The position numbers and the translations under genes are program-made. Below the pieces are notes generated by a model. It saw only the letters and a program-made list of their open reading frames with translations, ran no database searches and was not told where the DNA came from. This document shows, piece after piece, positions 17,236 through 25,358 of a stretch of DNA of 63,317 nt. Origin of the DNA: JASHVB01 sp036489395 (lineage in GTDB: Bacteria; Pseudomonadota; Alphaproteobacteria; Acetobacterales; Acetobacteraceae); contig DASXFW010000282.1 of assembly GCA_036489395.1 (NCBI GenBank), forward strand, positions 1 to 63,317. Reading direction: 5' to 3'. Position 1 is the stretch's first letter, and every line of letters begins with the position of its first letter.

Positions 17236-18168
17236 TTACGCGACACGATGCAGCAGCGCTTCGCCGGACACGATTCGGCGGCAGTTCTCCGCTGCCAGGG
17301 CGAAACTACGGTCGAAGGTGCCGGTGGTAAGCCAGCCAACGTGCGGGGTCAGGACTACATTCGGCAGTGAGAACAAAGGATCGGAGGCACTCGGCGGTTC
17401 ATCGGCGAACACATCAAGGCCCGCCGCGGCAAGCCGGCCCGAACGCAGTGCATCTGCCAGAGCCGCCTGATCCACCAGACCACCGCGGGCGGTGTTGATC
17501 AGCACCGCGCCCGGGCGCAGGCGGGCGAAGGCCGTGGCGTCGATCAGCTTCGTGGTTTCCGATGTCAGTGGCACATGCAGGCTGATCACGTCCGACTCGG
17601 CCAGCAATGCGTCGAGCGTCCGCCACTCGCCCTTCGCGTCGGGCTTCGGAGTGCGGGCGGTGTAGAGGATGCGGCAGCCGAGCGCCGCCAGAACCGGCGC
17701 CAGCACCTGCGGAATCGCGCCGTAGCCGACGAGCCCAACCGTGCGTCCGCCCAGCTCCCCCAGGCCATCCTGCATCGCCGCATCGGTCCATATGCCACGG
17801 CGCAATGCGGCATCGAACTGCGGCAGCCGGCGGAGCGTGGCCAGCGTCAGCGCCAACGCGTGCTCTGCCACCGCGCGGGCGTTGGTGCCGGGCAGGTTGC
17901 AGACCGGAATCCCGCGCGCCTTTGCCGCATCGAGGTCGATCGTGTTCACGCCGACGCCGATCTTCTGGATCAGCCGCAACCGCGGCGCGGCTTCGATCAT
18001 CGCGGCCGTGCACGGCTTCAGCACATGCCACAGCACGTCGGTCTCCGGCAGCAGGCGCAACAGCGCGGCTTCGTCATCTTCCGGGCAGACCGCGATCGTC
18101 AGGTCGGGGATGGCCGCCAGCCGCGCCGCCAGGTCGGGCCCGACGGCGTAGTGGAACACCACATTCAT
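17236..18168 (-). CDS. D-isomer-specific 2-hydroxyacid dehydrogenase
   Basis: A 310-residue NAD-dependent dehydrogenase of the SerA/PdxB/glyoxylate-reductase fold. The nucleotide loop is GLVGYGAIPQ (GxGxxP rather than GxGxxG). The catalytic Arg lies in NTARGGLVDQAALADAL, the Glu in LDVFADEPP, and the His in LPNVVLTPHVGW. ATG 18168 overlaps the enolase-like stop as ATGA, so it is translationally coupled. Neither a serine-pathway partner nor a PdxB partner is adjacent. In context it most likely oxidises or reduces a hydroxy acid made or used by the neighbouring kinase and enolase-like enzyme. The substrate is unknown. Confidence 0.88.
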   Translation of the reverse strand: MNVVFHYAVGPDLAARLAAIPDLTIAVCPEDDEAALLRLLPETDVLWHVLKPCTAAMIEAAPRLRLIQKIGVGVNTIDLDAAKARGIPVCNLPGTNARAVAEHALALTLATLRRLPQFDAALRRGIWTDAAMQDGLGELGGRTVGLVGYGAIPQVLAPVLAALGCRILYTARTPKPDAKGEWRTLDALLAESDVISLHVPLTSETTKLIDATAFARLRPGAVLINTARGGLVDQAALADALRSGRLAAAGLDVFADEPPSASDPLFSLPNVVLTPHVGWLTTGTFDRSFALAAENCRRIVSGEALLHRVA

Positions 18169-19454
18169 CGCTTCGAACGGCCGAGCACCGCGCCGCCGGC
18201 GAAGCTGCCACGCACGCTCAGGGCCTCCTCGATGCGCAGCGCCTCGTTCCATTTCGCCATGCGCTCGCTGCGCGCGAAGCTGCCGACTTTGAGCTGGCCG
18301 ACACCCCAACCGACGGCCAGGTGGACGATCGTGGTGTCCTCGGTCTCGCCGGAACGAGCGGAAACGATGCCGGCGAAGCCGACCTCCTGCGCTGCCTTCC
18401 AGGCGTTCAGCGTCTCGGTGAGCGTGCCGCGCTGGTTGGGCTTCAGCAGCACGCAGTTGGCGGCGCCGCGCATCGCCGCCTCGCGCACGCGGGATTCCTG
18501 GCTGACCAGGAAATCGTCTCCCACCACCTGCACGCGGCTGCCGACTTCCGAGGTGAAGGCGGCGAACCCGACATCGTCATCCTCGCCCAGCGGATCCTCG
18601 ATCGAGGCGATCGGGTAGCGGCGAATCCACCCGGCCAGCAGCTTGACCAGGGCTTCGCTGTCGAGCTCCTTCGCTTCAAGGCCGAGCTTGTAATGGCCGC
18701 CGCGGCCGAACTCCGACGCTGCGACATCGAGCGCGATGGCGACCTCGGTGCCCGGCTGCCGGCCGGCTTTCTCGATTGCGCGGACCAGGGTCTCCAGCGC
18801 TTGCTCGTTGGTCGAGAACGCCGGCCACCAGCCGCCTTCGTCGGCGACGCCGGCGAGCGTTCCGGCCTCCGCCATCAGCGCGCCGGCGGCGCGATACACC
18901 TCGGCGGTCCAATCCAGCGCCTGCGCGAAATTCTGCGCGGCGGGACAGGTGATCATGATGTCCTGGATATCGATGCGGCGGGCAGCGTGCGCACCGCCGC
19001 CGAAGATCTGGATTTGCGGCAAGGGCAGCGTGCTGGCCGCGGGTCCACCGAGGTAGCGATACAGCGGTTCGCCCGCGGCCGACGCTGCGGCCTGCGCCAC
19101 GGCCATCGAAACCGCGATCAATGCGTTGGCGCCAAGACGCGACTTGCTCGGTGTGCCATCCAGCTCGATCAGCTTCGCGTCCAGCGTCGCCTGGTCGGCG
19201 GCGTCCATGTGCAGCACGGCGCGGGCGATTTCATTGTTCACGTGACCCACCGCGCGAGTCACGTCGTAGCCGCCGAACGCGTCGCCGCCGTCACGCAGGT
19301 CGAGCGCCTCGCCGGTGCCGGTGGATGCGCCCGCGGGGGCGATGGCGCGGCCGACCGCGCCGCCATCCAGCAGCACGTCGGCCTCCACCGTGGGGCGGCC
19401 GCGGCTGTCCCACACGCGGCGGCCATGCACGAAGGCGATTTCGGTTTCCGTCAT
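18165..19454 (-). CDS. Divergent enolase-family protein
   Basis: A 429-residue enolase homologue of normal length, in a context unlike that of housekeeping eno. Retained are the WDSRGRPTVE start, the mobile-loop Ser43 (AGAST), His156 in GGGAH, Glu206 in ADEGG, metal ligands Asp243, Glu286 (SIEDP) and Asp313 (VGDD), and Lys338 in LLKPNQ. Two active-site positions differ. The yeast Glu168 position is Asp165 (IDIQDIMI instead of LQEFMI). The yeast His373 position is Ala367 (SARSGETED instead of SHRSGETED), which helps bind the phosphate or carboxylate. This suggests a dehydratase/hydratase for a different phosphorylated acid. ATG 19454 overlaps the APH gene stop and the 3' end overlaps the dehydrogenase start, both as ATGA. 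Confidence 0.85.
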   Translation of the reverse strand: MTETEIAFVHGRRVWDSRGRPTVEADVLLDGGAVGRAIAPAGASTGTGEALDLRDGGDAFGGYDVTRAVGHVNNEIARAVLHMDAADQATLDAKLIELDGTPSKSRLGANALIAVSMAVAQAAASAAGEPLYRYLGGPAASTLPLPQIQIFGGGAHAARRIDIQDIMITCPAAQNFAQALDWTAEVYRAAGALMAEAGTLAGVADEGGWWPAFSTNEQALETLVRAIEKAGRQPGTEVAIALDVAASEFGRGGHYKLGLEAKELDSEALVKLLAGWIRRYPIASIEDPLGEDDDVGFAAFTSEVGSRVQVVGDDFLVSQESRVREAAMRGAANCVLLKPNQRGTLTETLNAWKAAQEVGFAGIVSARSGETEDTTIVHLAVGWGVGQLKVGSFARSERMAKWNEALRIEEALSVRGSFAGGAVLGRSKR

Positions 19455-20497
19455 GCGGCGAGTTCCTTGCTCCAGGCCTGGCGGATGGTGCCCAGCCGCT
19501 CCGGCGGATGGATCAGCAAGGCGCGTGCGGTGCGGCGGACGCGATCCTTGTCCGCTTCCTCGGTGATGTACTCGACCGGCGACTTGCCATCCACCCTGGC
19601 CAGGAACAAGCCGGGAAGCAGATGGGCGGCGCGGGCTTCGAGGGCGTCGGGAGACTCCCAGGCGATGTGCGCGCGATAGGCGTCGGCGAGCGCATCGTAG
19701 CACGCCAGGAAGCCGGACGCGGCGGATGGCGTCCAGACACATTTCAGCAAGAGGTGATTCAGGCAGAAGGCGAGGTCGAACGCCGGATCGCCCCACCAGG
19801 CGCACTCGGCGTCGAGGAAGACCGGGCCGTGCGGGCCGCACAGGATGTTCTTCGGGCTGACGTCGCCGTGCACCAGCGCGCGCTTGTTCTGCTGGGTGGT
19901 GGCGATCAGGGCTTCGAGTTGCGGCGCGAGATCGGGGTGGGCGCGGGCGGTGGCCTGGAGATAAGGCTCCAGCCGGATGTCGAAGAAGATCGCGTCGGTG
20001 GGGAATTCGGCGGCGGTTGTGGGATCGGCCGCGGTGGCGGCGTGGATGCGGGCGAGGGCGGTGGCGACCTGCGCGGCGAAGGCTGGGTCGGCGTGGCCGT
20101 CGCGAAGCTGCGTCTTCCACAGGGGATGGTCATGCGGCGGCAGGAACTGCATCGCGAGCGCGCCGGTGTGTTCGTCCTGGCCGAGCACGGCTGGGGCGGC
20201 GCCGGGGACGGCGGCATTGGCACGACGCATCCAGGCGGCTTCGTAGCGGTTGCGCTGCACCGGCGCGTGCCAGTCGGCGGCGACGCGAAGCTTGGCCAGC
20301 GCACGCTTCACGCAGACCGGACCGGTGGGGAGGTCGATGCGCCAGATGTCGGACGACACGCCGCCGGTCAGGCGCTCGCCCGTTGCGATGGCGGCAGGGT
20401 CCAGCAGATGCATGCGGCGGAGAGAACCGAGGACTTCGGCGGGCGGGAAAGCGTTGGCGATCGCGTCAGACTGCCCTTGGGGTGCGTCAGGATGCAT
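19451..20497 (-). CDS. Aminoglycoside-phosphotransferase-fold kinase
   Basis: A 348-residue small-molecule kinase of the APH/choline-kinase fold. Visible are the glycine-rich N-lobe (TGGVSSDIWRIDL), the lysine segment PVCVKRALAKL, the catalytic loop LVHGDVSPKNILCG (HGDxxxxN) and the metal-binding Asp in FLDAECAWWGDPAFDLAF. ATG 20497 (MHPDAPQGQSDAIAN) is used; a longer frame upstream runs into repeat DNA. Its stop overlaps the enolase-like start as ATGA. The family covers antibiotic kinases, fructosamine, homoserine and methylthioribose kinases. Coupling to an enolase homologue points to a metabolic substrate that becomes the phospho-acid for the next step. Confidence 0.85.
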   Translation of the reverse strand: MHPDAPQGQSDAIANAFPPAEVLGSLRRMHLLDPAAIATGERLTGGVSSDIWRIDLPTGPVCVKRALAKLRVAADWHAPVQRNRYEAAWMRRANAAVPGAAPAVLGQDEHTGALAMQFLPPHDHPLWKTQLRDGHADPAFAAQVATALARIHAATAADPTTAAEFPTDAIFFDIRLEPYLQATARAHPDLAPQLEALIATTQQNKRALVHGDVSPKNILCGPHGPVFLDAECAWWGDPAFDLAFCLNHLLLKCVWTPSAASGFLACYDALADAYRAHIAWESPDALEARAAHLLPGLFLARVDGKSPVEYITEEADKDRVRRTARALLIHPPERLGTIRQAWSKELAA

Positions 20498-21163
20498 GGG
20501 CTTCTTTCCACAATGCGACGGATACCGACGTCCCCACAGAGGGCTCCCCACGGCGCATGGGGTTTTGCAGGGGCAACGCACGGACCGACGCGCGACGGCT
20601 GCAATGGTCTGCCCAATTCACACCGGCGGTGCGCGAGGGCGGGCAAGCGAGAAGTTTTTGCCGCAGATGCACGCAAATGCACGCAGATAGCGCCTTGGAC
20701 AACCCACTATCGTGGCTCGGCAGGATCGGCTGTCTGTGCTTGGCTGCGGTCGGACAGGCCGGACTCCGGCCCATCTGCGTCCATCTGCGTGCATCTGCGG
20801 CAAAAACTTCTTGCGAGGCCGGGCACCGCACCGACCGCGTTTGATTGGCACCGGTCCACCCGTTGCATGCGGCCGCGACAAAACGGACATGCAGCCGTGC
20901 GATTGGCGACGCGGCACCACGCAGCAAAGCCGACACAGAGCCTGACAACCTGGCGGCATGGTTTCGCGCGTTCACGGCAATGGCGCTGCAAGCGCGGCGC
21001 TCTGATCCCCGCGGCGCCGGTCCATTTCAGTGTAGCTTGTGCCTCGATCCATCGACGCGATCCTGGCCAGCCGGCACGTCATGGCAAGGGCCGCCTTGCC
21101 TGTTTTGCCAGCATCTCCCGCCTCGTCCTACGCTGCGCACAAATCGAGGGGGAGCACTCGCTC
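20498..21163. other. Intergenic region between divergent kinase and luciferase-like genes
   Basis: 666 bp without a supportable gene. The middle (20643-20815) is a palindromic repeat. On the kinase side, a short GC hairpin followed by a T run on the plus strand occurs near 20545-20572. Promoters of both divergent units must lie here, but I cannot assign boxes with confidence. Confidence 0.5.
20643..20815. repeat. Long inverted repeat (family E)
   Basis: Arms gaagtttttgccgcagatgc (20651-20670) and gcatctgcggcaaaaactt (20791-20809) are inverted copies. Each is followed on the inside by short iterations of the acgcagat / atctgcgt motif. The spacer of about 115 bp is GC-rich. It is a single copy in this window and of the dispersed palindromic type found in several proteobacterial genomes. 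Confidence 0.8.
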
Positions 21164-22213
21164 ATGGAGTTCGGCATCTTTCACGAGTTTCCGTCCCTGC
21201 CGGGACGGCCGGACGCGCAGGCGTTCGCCGAGGCGTTCGACATCGTGGACGGCGCCGAGCGCTGGGGCCTCGATGCGATCTGGCTGGCGGAACTGCATTT
21301 CGATCCGGAGCGCTCGGTGCTGTCGTCGCCGATGTGCATCGCCAGCGCGATCGCCGCGCGCACGCAGCGCATCAAGATCGGCATTGCCGTGCAGGTGCTG
21401 CCGCTGTGCAATCCGCTGCGCATCGCCGAAGAAGCCGCGACGGTGGATCAGATCAGCCACGGCCGGCTGATCTTCGGCGTCGGCCGCAGCGGCGTGGCGA
21501 AGACTTACGAAGCCTACGGCGTGCCGTATGCGGAAAGCCGCGACCGGTTCGCCGAGACGCTGGAGATCATCACGAAGGCATGGACCGAGCCGGTGATGTC
21601 CTACTCCGGCCGGTTCCACAGCTTCCAGGACGTGACGGTGACGCCGCAGCCGTTCCAGAAGCCGCTGCCGCCGATCCGCGTCGCGGCGACCAGCCCGGAT
21701 ACCTACGTAACGTGCGGACGACAGGGCCTGCCGATCTTCCTCGCGGTGCGGCACGAGGATGCACGGATGTTTGCCCCGCAGATCGCGACGTATCGCGAGG
21801 CGTGGCGCGCGGCCGGGCATCCCGGGCAGGGCCAGGTGTTCCTGCGCGCTCCCGGCTACCTGGCGGAGACGGAAGCGGAGGCGCGGTCCGACGCCGAACC
21901 GAGCCTGATGCACTATTTCCACGCGCAGTCGAAGCTGCTGGCGGATTCAGCCGGGCGTGCGGGGGTGGATTCGGCGGACCGGCGGTTCCATACGGCGGAT
22001 CGCCTGGCGACGATCACGTACGAGGAGACGCTGCAAGGGTCGGTGTTCATCGGCACGCCGGATACCGTCAGCGCGCAGGTCGCTGCGTTGCGCGATGACC
22101 TTGGGCTGGACGGCGTGCTGATCGAGCTGAACGCGGGCGGGAAGATCCCGCATGAGCGGGTGATGTCGGCGACGCGGCTGCTGTGCCAGGAAGTGCAGCC
22201 GCGATTTCACTGA
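21164..22213 (+). CDS. Luciferase-like (LLM class) flavin-dependent monooxygenase
   Basis: A 349-residue protein of the bacterial-luciferase superfamily, FMN- or F420-dependent TIM-barrel oxidoreductases. Family hallmarks are MEFGIFHEFP at the start, AERWGLDAIWLAELHF, ERSVLSSPM, the RIKIGIAVQVLPLCNPLRIAEE barrel strand and SHGRLIFGVGRSG. A C-terminal GTPDTVSAQVAAL follows. The ATG at 21164 has a gaggggga ribosome-binding site at 21147-21154, which rules out the much longer upstream reading. The substrate is not predictable. It stands alone and converges on rho across a hairpin. Confidence 0.9.
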   Translation: MEFGIFHEFPSLPGRPDAQAFAEAFDIVDGAERWGLDAIWLAELHFDPERSVLSSPMCIASAIAARTQRIKIGIAVQVLPLCNPLRIAEEAATVDQISHGRLIFGVGRSGVAKTYEAYGVPYAESRDRFAETLEIITKAWTEPVMSYSGRFHSFQDVTVTPQPFQKPLPPIRVAATSPDTYVTCGRQGLPIFLAVRHEDARMFAPQIATYREAWRAAGHPGQGQVFLRAPGYLAETEAEARSDAEPSLMHYFHAQSKLLADSAGRAGVDSADRRFHTADRLATITYEETLQGSVFIGTPDTVSAQVAALRDDLGLDGVLIELNAGGKIPHERVMSATRLLCQEVQPRFH

Positions 22214-22225
22214 AGGCGTCTTCTT

Positions 22226-22331
22226 CTCCCCTCCCCTTGAGGGAGGGGTTGGGGGAGGGGTGCGTACAGCCACGGTTCGCGGAGTTGCGCACCCCTCCCC
22301 CTAACCCCCTCCCTCAAGGGGAGGGGGGACT
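22226..22331. terminator. Hairpin-forming inverted repeat (family B) between convergent genes
   Basis: Arms ctcccctccccttgagggag near 22227 and the matching ccctccctcaaggggagggg ending at about 22327 flank a short spacer. It sits exactly between the convergent luciferase-like gene and rho and could act as a bidirectional terminator. The same repeat occurs at 31883-32051 and 33463-33536. Confidence 0.6.
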
Positions 22332-22344
22332 ACAGTGCCTGGTG

Positions 22345-23619
22345 TTACGTATTCATCGCATCGAAGAAATCATTGTTGGTCTTGCTGTACTTCAGCTTGT
22401 CCAGCAGGAACTCCATCGCATCGACGGTGCCCATCGGGTTCAGGATCCGCCGCAGCACCCACATCTTCGACAGCGTACCCTTCTCCACCAGCAGCTCTTC
22501 CTTACGCGTGCCGCTTTTGGTGATGTCGATCGCGGGGAACGTCCGCTTGTCGGACAGCTTGCGGTCCAGAATGATTTCCGAGTTTCCCGTGCCCTTGAAC
22601 TCTTCGAAGATCACCTCATCCATCCGGCTGCCGGTATCGACCAGCGCGGTGGCGATGATGGTCAGCGAGCCGCCTTCCTCGATATTACGCGCCGCACCGA
22701 AGAAGCGCTTCGGCCGTTGCAGCGCGTTCGCATCGACACCGCCGGTCAGCACCTTGCCGGACGACGGCACCACGGTGTTGTAGGCGCGCGCCAGGCGGGT
22801 GATCGAATCCAGCAGGATCACCACGTCGCGCTTGTGCTCGACCAGCCGCTTGGCCTTTTCCAGCACCATTTCCGTCACCTGCACATGGCGGGTAGCCGGC
22901 TCGTCGAAGGTCGAGGCGATCACCTCGCCCTTCACCGACCGCGCCATGTCGGTGACTTCCTCGGGCCGCTCGTCGATCAGCAGCACGATCAGGAAGACTT
23001 CCGGATGGTTGGCGGCGATCGCGGTGGCGATGTTCTGCAGCATCACCGTCTTGCCGGTGCGTGGCGGCGCGACGATCAGGGCGCGCTGGCCCTTGCCGAT
23101 CGGGCTGATCAGGTCGATCACCCGCGGCGTGTAGTCCTTGCTCGGCCCCTTCGCGACGGACTGGAAGTTCTCCACTTCCATGCTCAGCCGCTCATCCGGG
23201 TACAGCGGCGTCAGGTTGTCGAAGTTGATGCGGTGCCGCACGGATTCCGGCGGCTCGAAATTGACCGTATCGACCTTCAGCAGTGCGAAGTAACGTTCGC
23301 CGTCCTTCGGCGCGCGAATCTGGCCCTCGACCGTGTCGCCGGTGCGCAGCGCGAAGCGGCGGACCTGGTTCGGACTGACATAGATATCGTCGGGTCCGGG
23401 GAGGTAGTTGGCCTCCGGGCTGCGCAGGAAGCCAAAGCCGTCGGGCAGGATTTCCAGCGTGCCTTCGCCGTGAATGGCCTGGTCGTTCTCGGCGAGGTTC
23501 TTCAGGATGGCGAACATCATGTCCTGCTTGCGCAGGGACGAAGCGTTCTCTATTTGCAACGACTCGGCATAGCTGAGCAAGTCGGACGGTGATTTAGCCT
23601 TCAGTTCGGCCAGGTGCAT
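22345..23619 (-). CDS. rho: Transcription termination factor Rho
   Basis: A 424-residue hexameric RNA-dependent ATPase that ends Rho-dependent transcription. The N-terminal MHLAELKAKSPSDLLSYAE and the cold-shock-like RNA-binding part (GEGTLEILPDGFGFLRSPE, ANYLPGPDDIYVSPNQVRRF) are typical. Walker A is APPRTGKTVML, Walker B VVILLDSITRLARAYN, and the R-loop region is GGVDANALQRPKRFFGAARN. It is the last gene of the hemE-hemH-hemJ-rho cluster, an order conserved at alphaproteobacterial origins. A leader of about 230 bp separates it from hemJ, so it may have its own promoter and attenuation. I see no specific structure there. Confidence 0.98.
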   Translation of the reverse strand: MHLAELKAKSPSDLLSYAESLQIENASSLRKQDMMFAILKNLAENDQAIHGEGTLEILPDGFGFLRSPEANYLPGPDDIYVSPNQVRRFALRTGDTVEGQIRAPKDGERYFALLKVDTVNFEPPESVRHRINFDNLTPLYPDERLSMEVENFQSVAKGPSKDYTPRVIDLISPIGKGQRALIVAPPRTGKTVMLQNIATAIAANHPEVFLIVLLIDERPEEVTDMARSVKGEVIASTFDEPATRHVQVTEMVLEKAKRLVEHKRDVVILLDSITRLARAYNTVVPSSGKVLTGGVDANALQRPKRFFGAARNIEEGGSLTIIATALVDTGSRMDEVIFEEFKGTGNSEIILDRKLSDKRTFPAIDITKSGTRKEELLVEKGTLSKMWVLRRILNPMGTVDAMEFLLDKLKYSKTNNDFFDAMNT

Positions 23620-23850
23620 CGGGATGCCTCAAGATAGGATGCGCGGACGAGACATGGGCAGGACGCCCTGGAACCGTTGCCGTCCATCTATGGTGGATGG
23701 CTGGGTGCGTCTCGTCTGGTTGGTGAGTTCGGGGCGGCTGAATGACGCCACCGGATCAGGAAGGAGTACCTTAACCTAGGCGAGCCGACACCTTTCCGTC
23801 AACCGGCAGGTGGCCCGGGATGGTACGAATGTCAAGTAGCAGGATGGCGA

Positions 23851-24300
23851 TCAGAACGGACGGACGATCACCATGACGACAATCACCAGCAACAGCAACG
23901 TCGGGACCTCGTTGGCGATGCGGTAGAACCGGGCAGGGCGGGCGTTGCGATCGGCCAGGAAATCGCGGCGCCAGCGCGACAACGTGCCGTGAAAACCGGT
24001 CATCAGGATAACCGCCAGCAGCTTCACGTGCCACCAGCCCCAGCTCCAATCGATCACGCCGGGGGTCAGGACCAGCAATATGCCAAAAACCCAGGTAGCG
24101 ATCATCGCCGGCGTGGTGATCTGCTTCAGCAGGCGCCGTTCCATCACCTTGAAGCGTTCGCTTTCCGCCGAGCCGGGCACCGTTTCGCAGTGGTACACGT
24201 AGAGCCGCGGCAGATAGAACAAGCCGGCCATCCAGGCGACCATGGATACGATATGGAACGCCTTGATCCACGGATAGACGCTGGTCAGGACACCAGGCAT
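23851..24300 (-). CDS. hemJ: Protoporphyrinogen IX oxidase HemJ
   Basis: A 149-residue membrane protein of the HemJ family, which oxidises protoporphyrinogen IX to protoporphyrin IX in most alphaproteobacteria. YPWIKAFHIVSMVAWMAGLFYLPRL (read in two parts, with the essential His) and four predicted transmembrane helices are visible. WGWWHVKLLAVILMTGFHG carries the second conserved His. ATG 24300 has a gcgagg ribosome-binding site and gives the normal N-terminus; the start overlaps the hemH 3' end by 16 bp. Its position between hemH and rho fits haem biosynthesis. Confidence 0.92.
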   Translation of the reverse strand: MPGVLTSVYPWIKAFHIVSMVAWMAGLFYLPRLYVYHCETVPGSAESERFKVMERRLLKQITTPAMIATWVFGILLVLTPGVIDWSWGWWHVKLLAVILMTGFHGTLSRWRRDFLADRNARPARFYRIANEVPTLLLLVIVVMVIVRPF

Positions 24301-25358
24301 ATGGCCTCGCTGCACGGGCAACCCCGCTGCTCTTGCGCGCAGATGCGTCCGCCCGCGGCGCTGTTCAGGCCCGTGGACCGTGCCATGCCGTTGCGCACAA
24401 GATCGGCCAGGCCCTCGATGAATGCTGGATCTGTGCCGGGCGTGGGAACACGATAATACCCCGGCACGCCGAGTCTTTCGGCCAGGGCGCGGTACTCAAC
24501 ATCCAGCTCGACCAACGTTTCCGAGTGCTCTGACACGAAAGCAACCGGTACCACCAGAACAGCCGTCTTGTCATGCGCGGCTCGCTCGACCTCGGCGTCC
24601 GTGCTGGGCCCTAGCCATTTTTGCGGCGTGGCGCGCGATTGGTAGCAGACCACCCAGTCCAGGTCCGGATCGCCCCAAGCCGACAGGATGGCGGCCACGG
24701 TTTGCTCGATCTGCCACTGATACGGGTCGCCCCGGCGCACGATGGATTCCGGCAGTCCATGGGCGGAGAATAACACGCGCAGGGGCACCGTCGCTGGCAA
24801 CGCACGCCGCTTGTCCCGATACAGCGACTTCGCGGCGCGGGTCAGCGACGCCACGTATCCTGGCTGGCTCGGATAGCAGCAGATCGCCCGGGTGGACACC
24901 GCCAGGCCTGCCCGCGCGGCATGCTCACGCCATGCGGTCAGCGAACTGCCCGTCGTCGTTGAGGAATACTGCGGATACAGCGGCAGCAGCAGGACTTCGT
25001 CCGGCCGCCATGCTTTCACCGCTTGCACCGTAACATCGGTAAGTGGATGCCAATAGCGCATGGCGATGAAGCAGCGAACCGTCAGCTCCGGCAATGCGGC
25101 CGTCAACGCGGAGGCCTGGACACGCGTAAGTTCCAGCAGCGGCGACCGGCCACCCAGCAACGCGTAATTGGCCGTGGCAGGCGCCACGCGGGCACGGGCA
25201 ATCCGTTTGGCCAGGAACGGACGGATGAAGGGCGGGACTCGCAGGATGGCGGGATCGCGGAACAAGTTTCTCAGGAACGGGCCAGTCGCCTGCGGCCGGT
25301 CAGGTCCGCCCAGGTTGAACAACACGACCGCCACGCGTTTCGCCGATTCAGCCGGCAC
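24285..25358 (-). CDS. hemH: Ferrochelatase
   Basis: A 357-residue ferrochelatase that inserts Fe2+ into protoporphyrin IX. Family features are VAVVLFNLGGPDRPQ at the N-terminus, PLYPQYSSTTTGSSL, the active-site VLFSAHGLPESIVRRGDPY (catalytic His), VVCYQSRATPQKWLGPST and VPVAFVSEHSETLVELD with the second active-site region. The C-terminus carries a Cys cluster (ICAQEQRGCPCSEAIC), compatible with the [2Fe-2S] cluster known in several bacterial ferrochelatases. It starts at GTG 25358, overlapping hemE by 11 bp, and overlaps hemJ downstream. Confidence 0.95.
   Translation of the reverse strand: MPAESAKRVAVVLFNLGGPDRPQATGPFLRNLFRDPAILRVPPFIRPFLAKRIARARVAPATANYALLGGRSPLLELTRVQASALTAALPELTVRCFIAMRYWHPLTDVTVQAVKAWRPDEVLLLPLYPQYSSTTTGSSLTAWREHAARAGLAVSTRAICCYPSQPGYVASLTRAAKSLYRDKRRALPATVPLRVLFSAHGLPESIVRRGDPYQWQIEQTVAAILSAWGDPDLDWVVCYQSRATPQKWLGPSTDAEVERAAHDKTAVLVVPVAFVSEHSETLVELDVEYRALAERLGVPGYYRVPTPGTDPAFIEGLADLVRNGMARSTGLNSAAGGRICAQEQRGCPCSEAICLVS

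Noticed and set aside
19121..22213. 1030-codon reading of the luciferase-like gene region starting far upstream
   Set aside because: The extra N-terminal part is antisense of the enolase-like and kinase genes and of repeat DNA. The internal ATG at 21164 has a strong ribosome-binding site and the family N-terminus.
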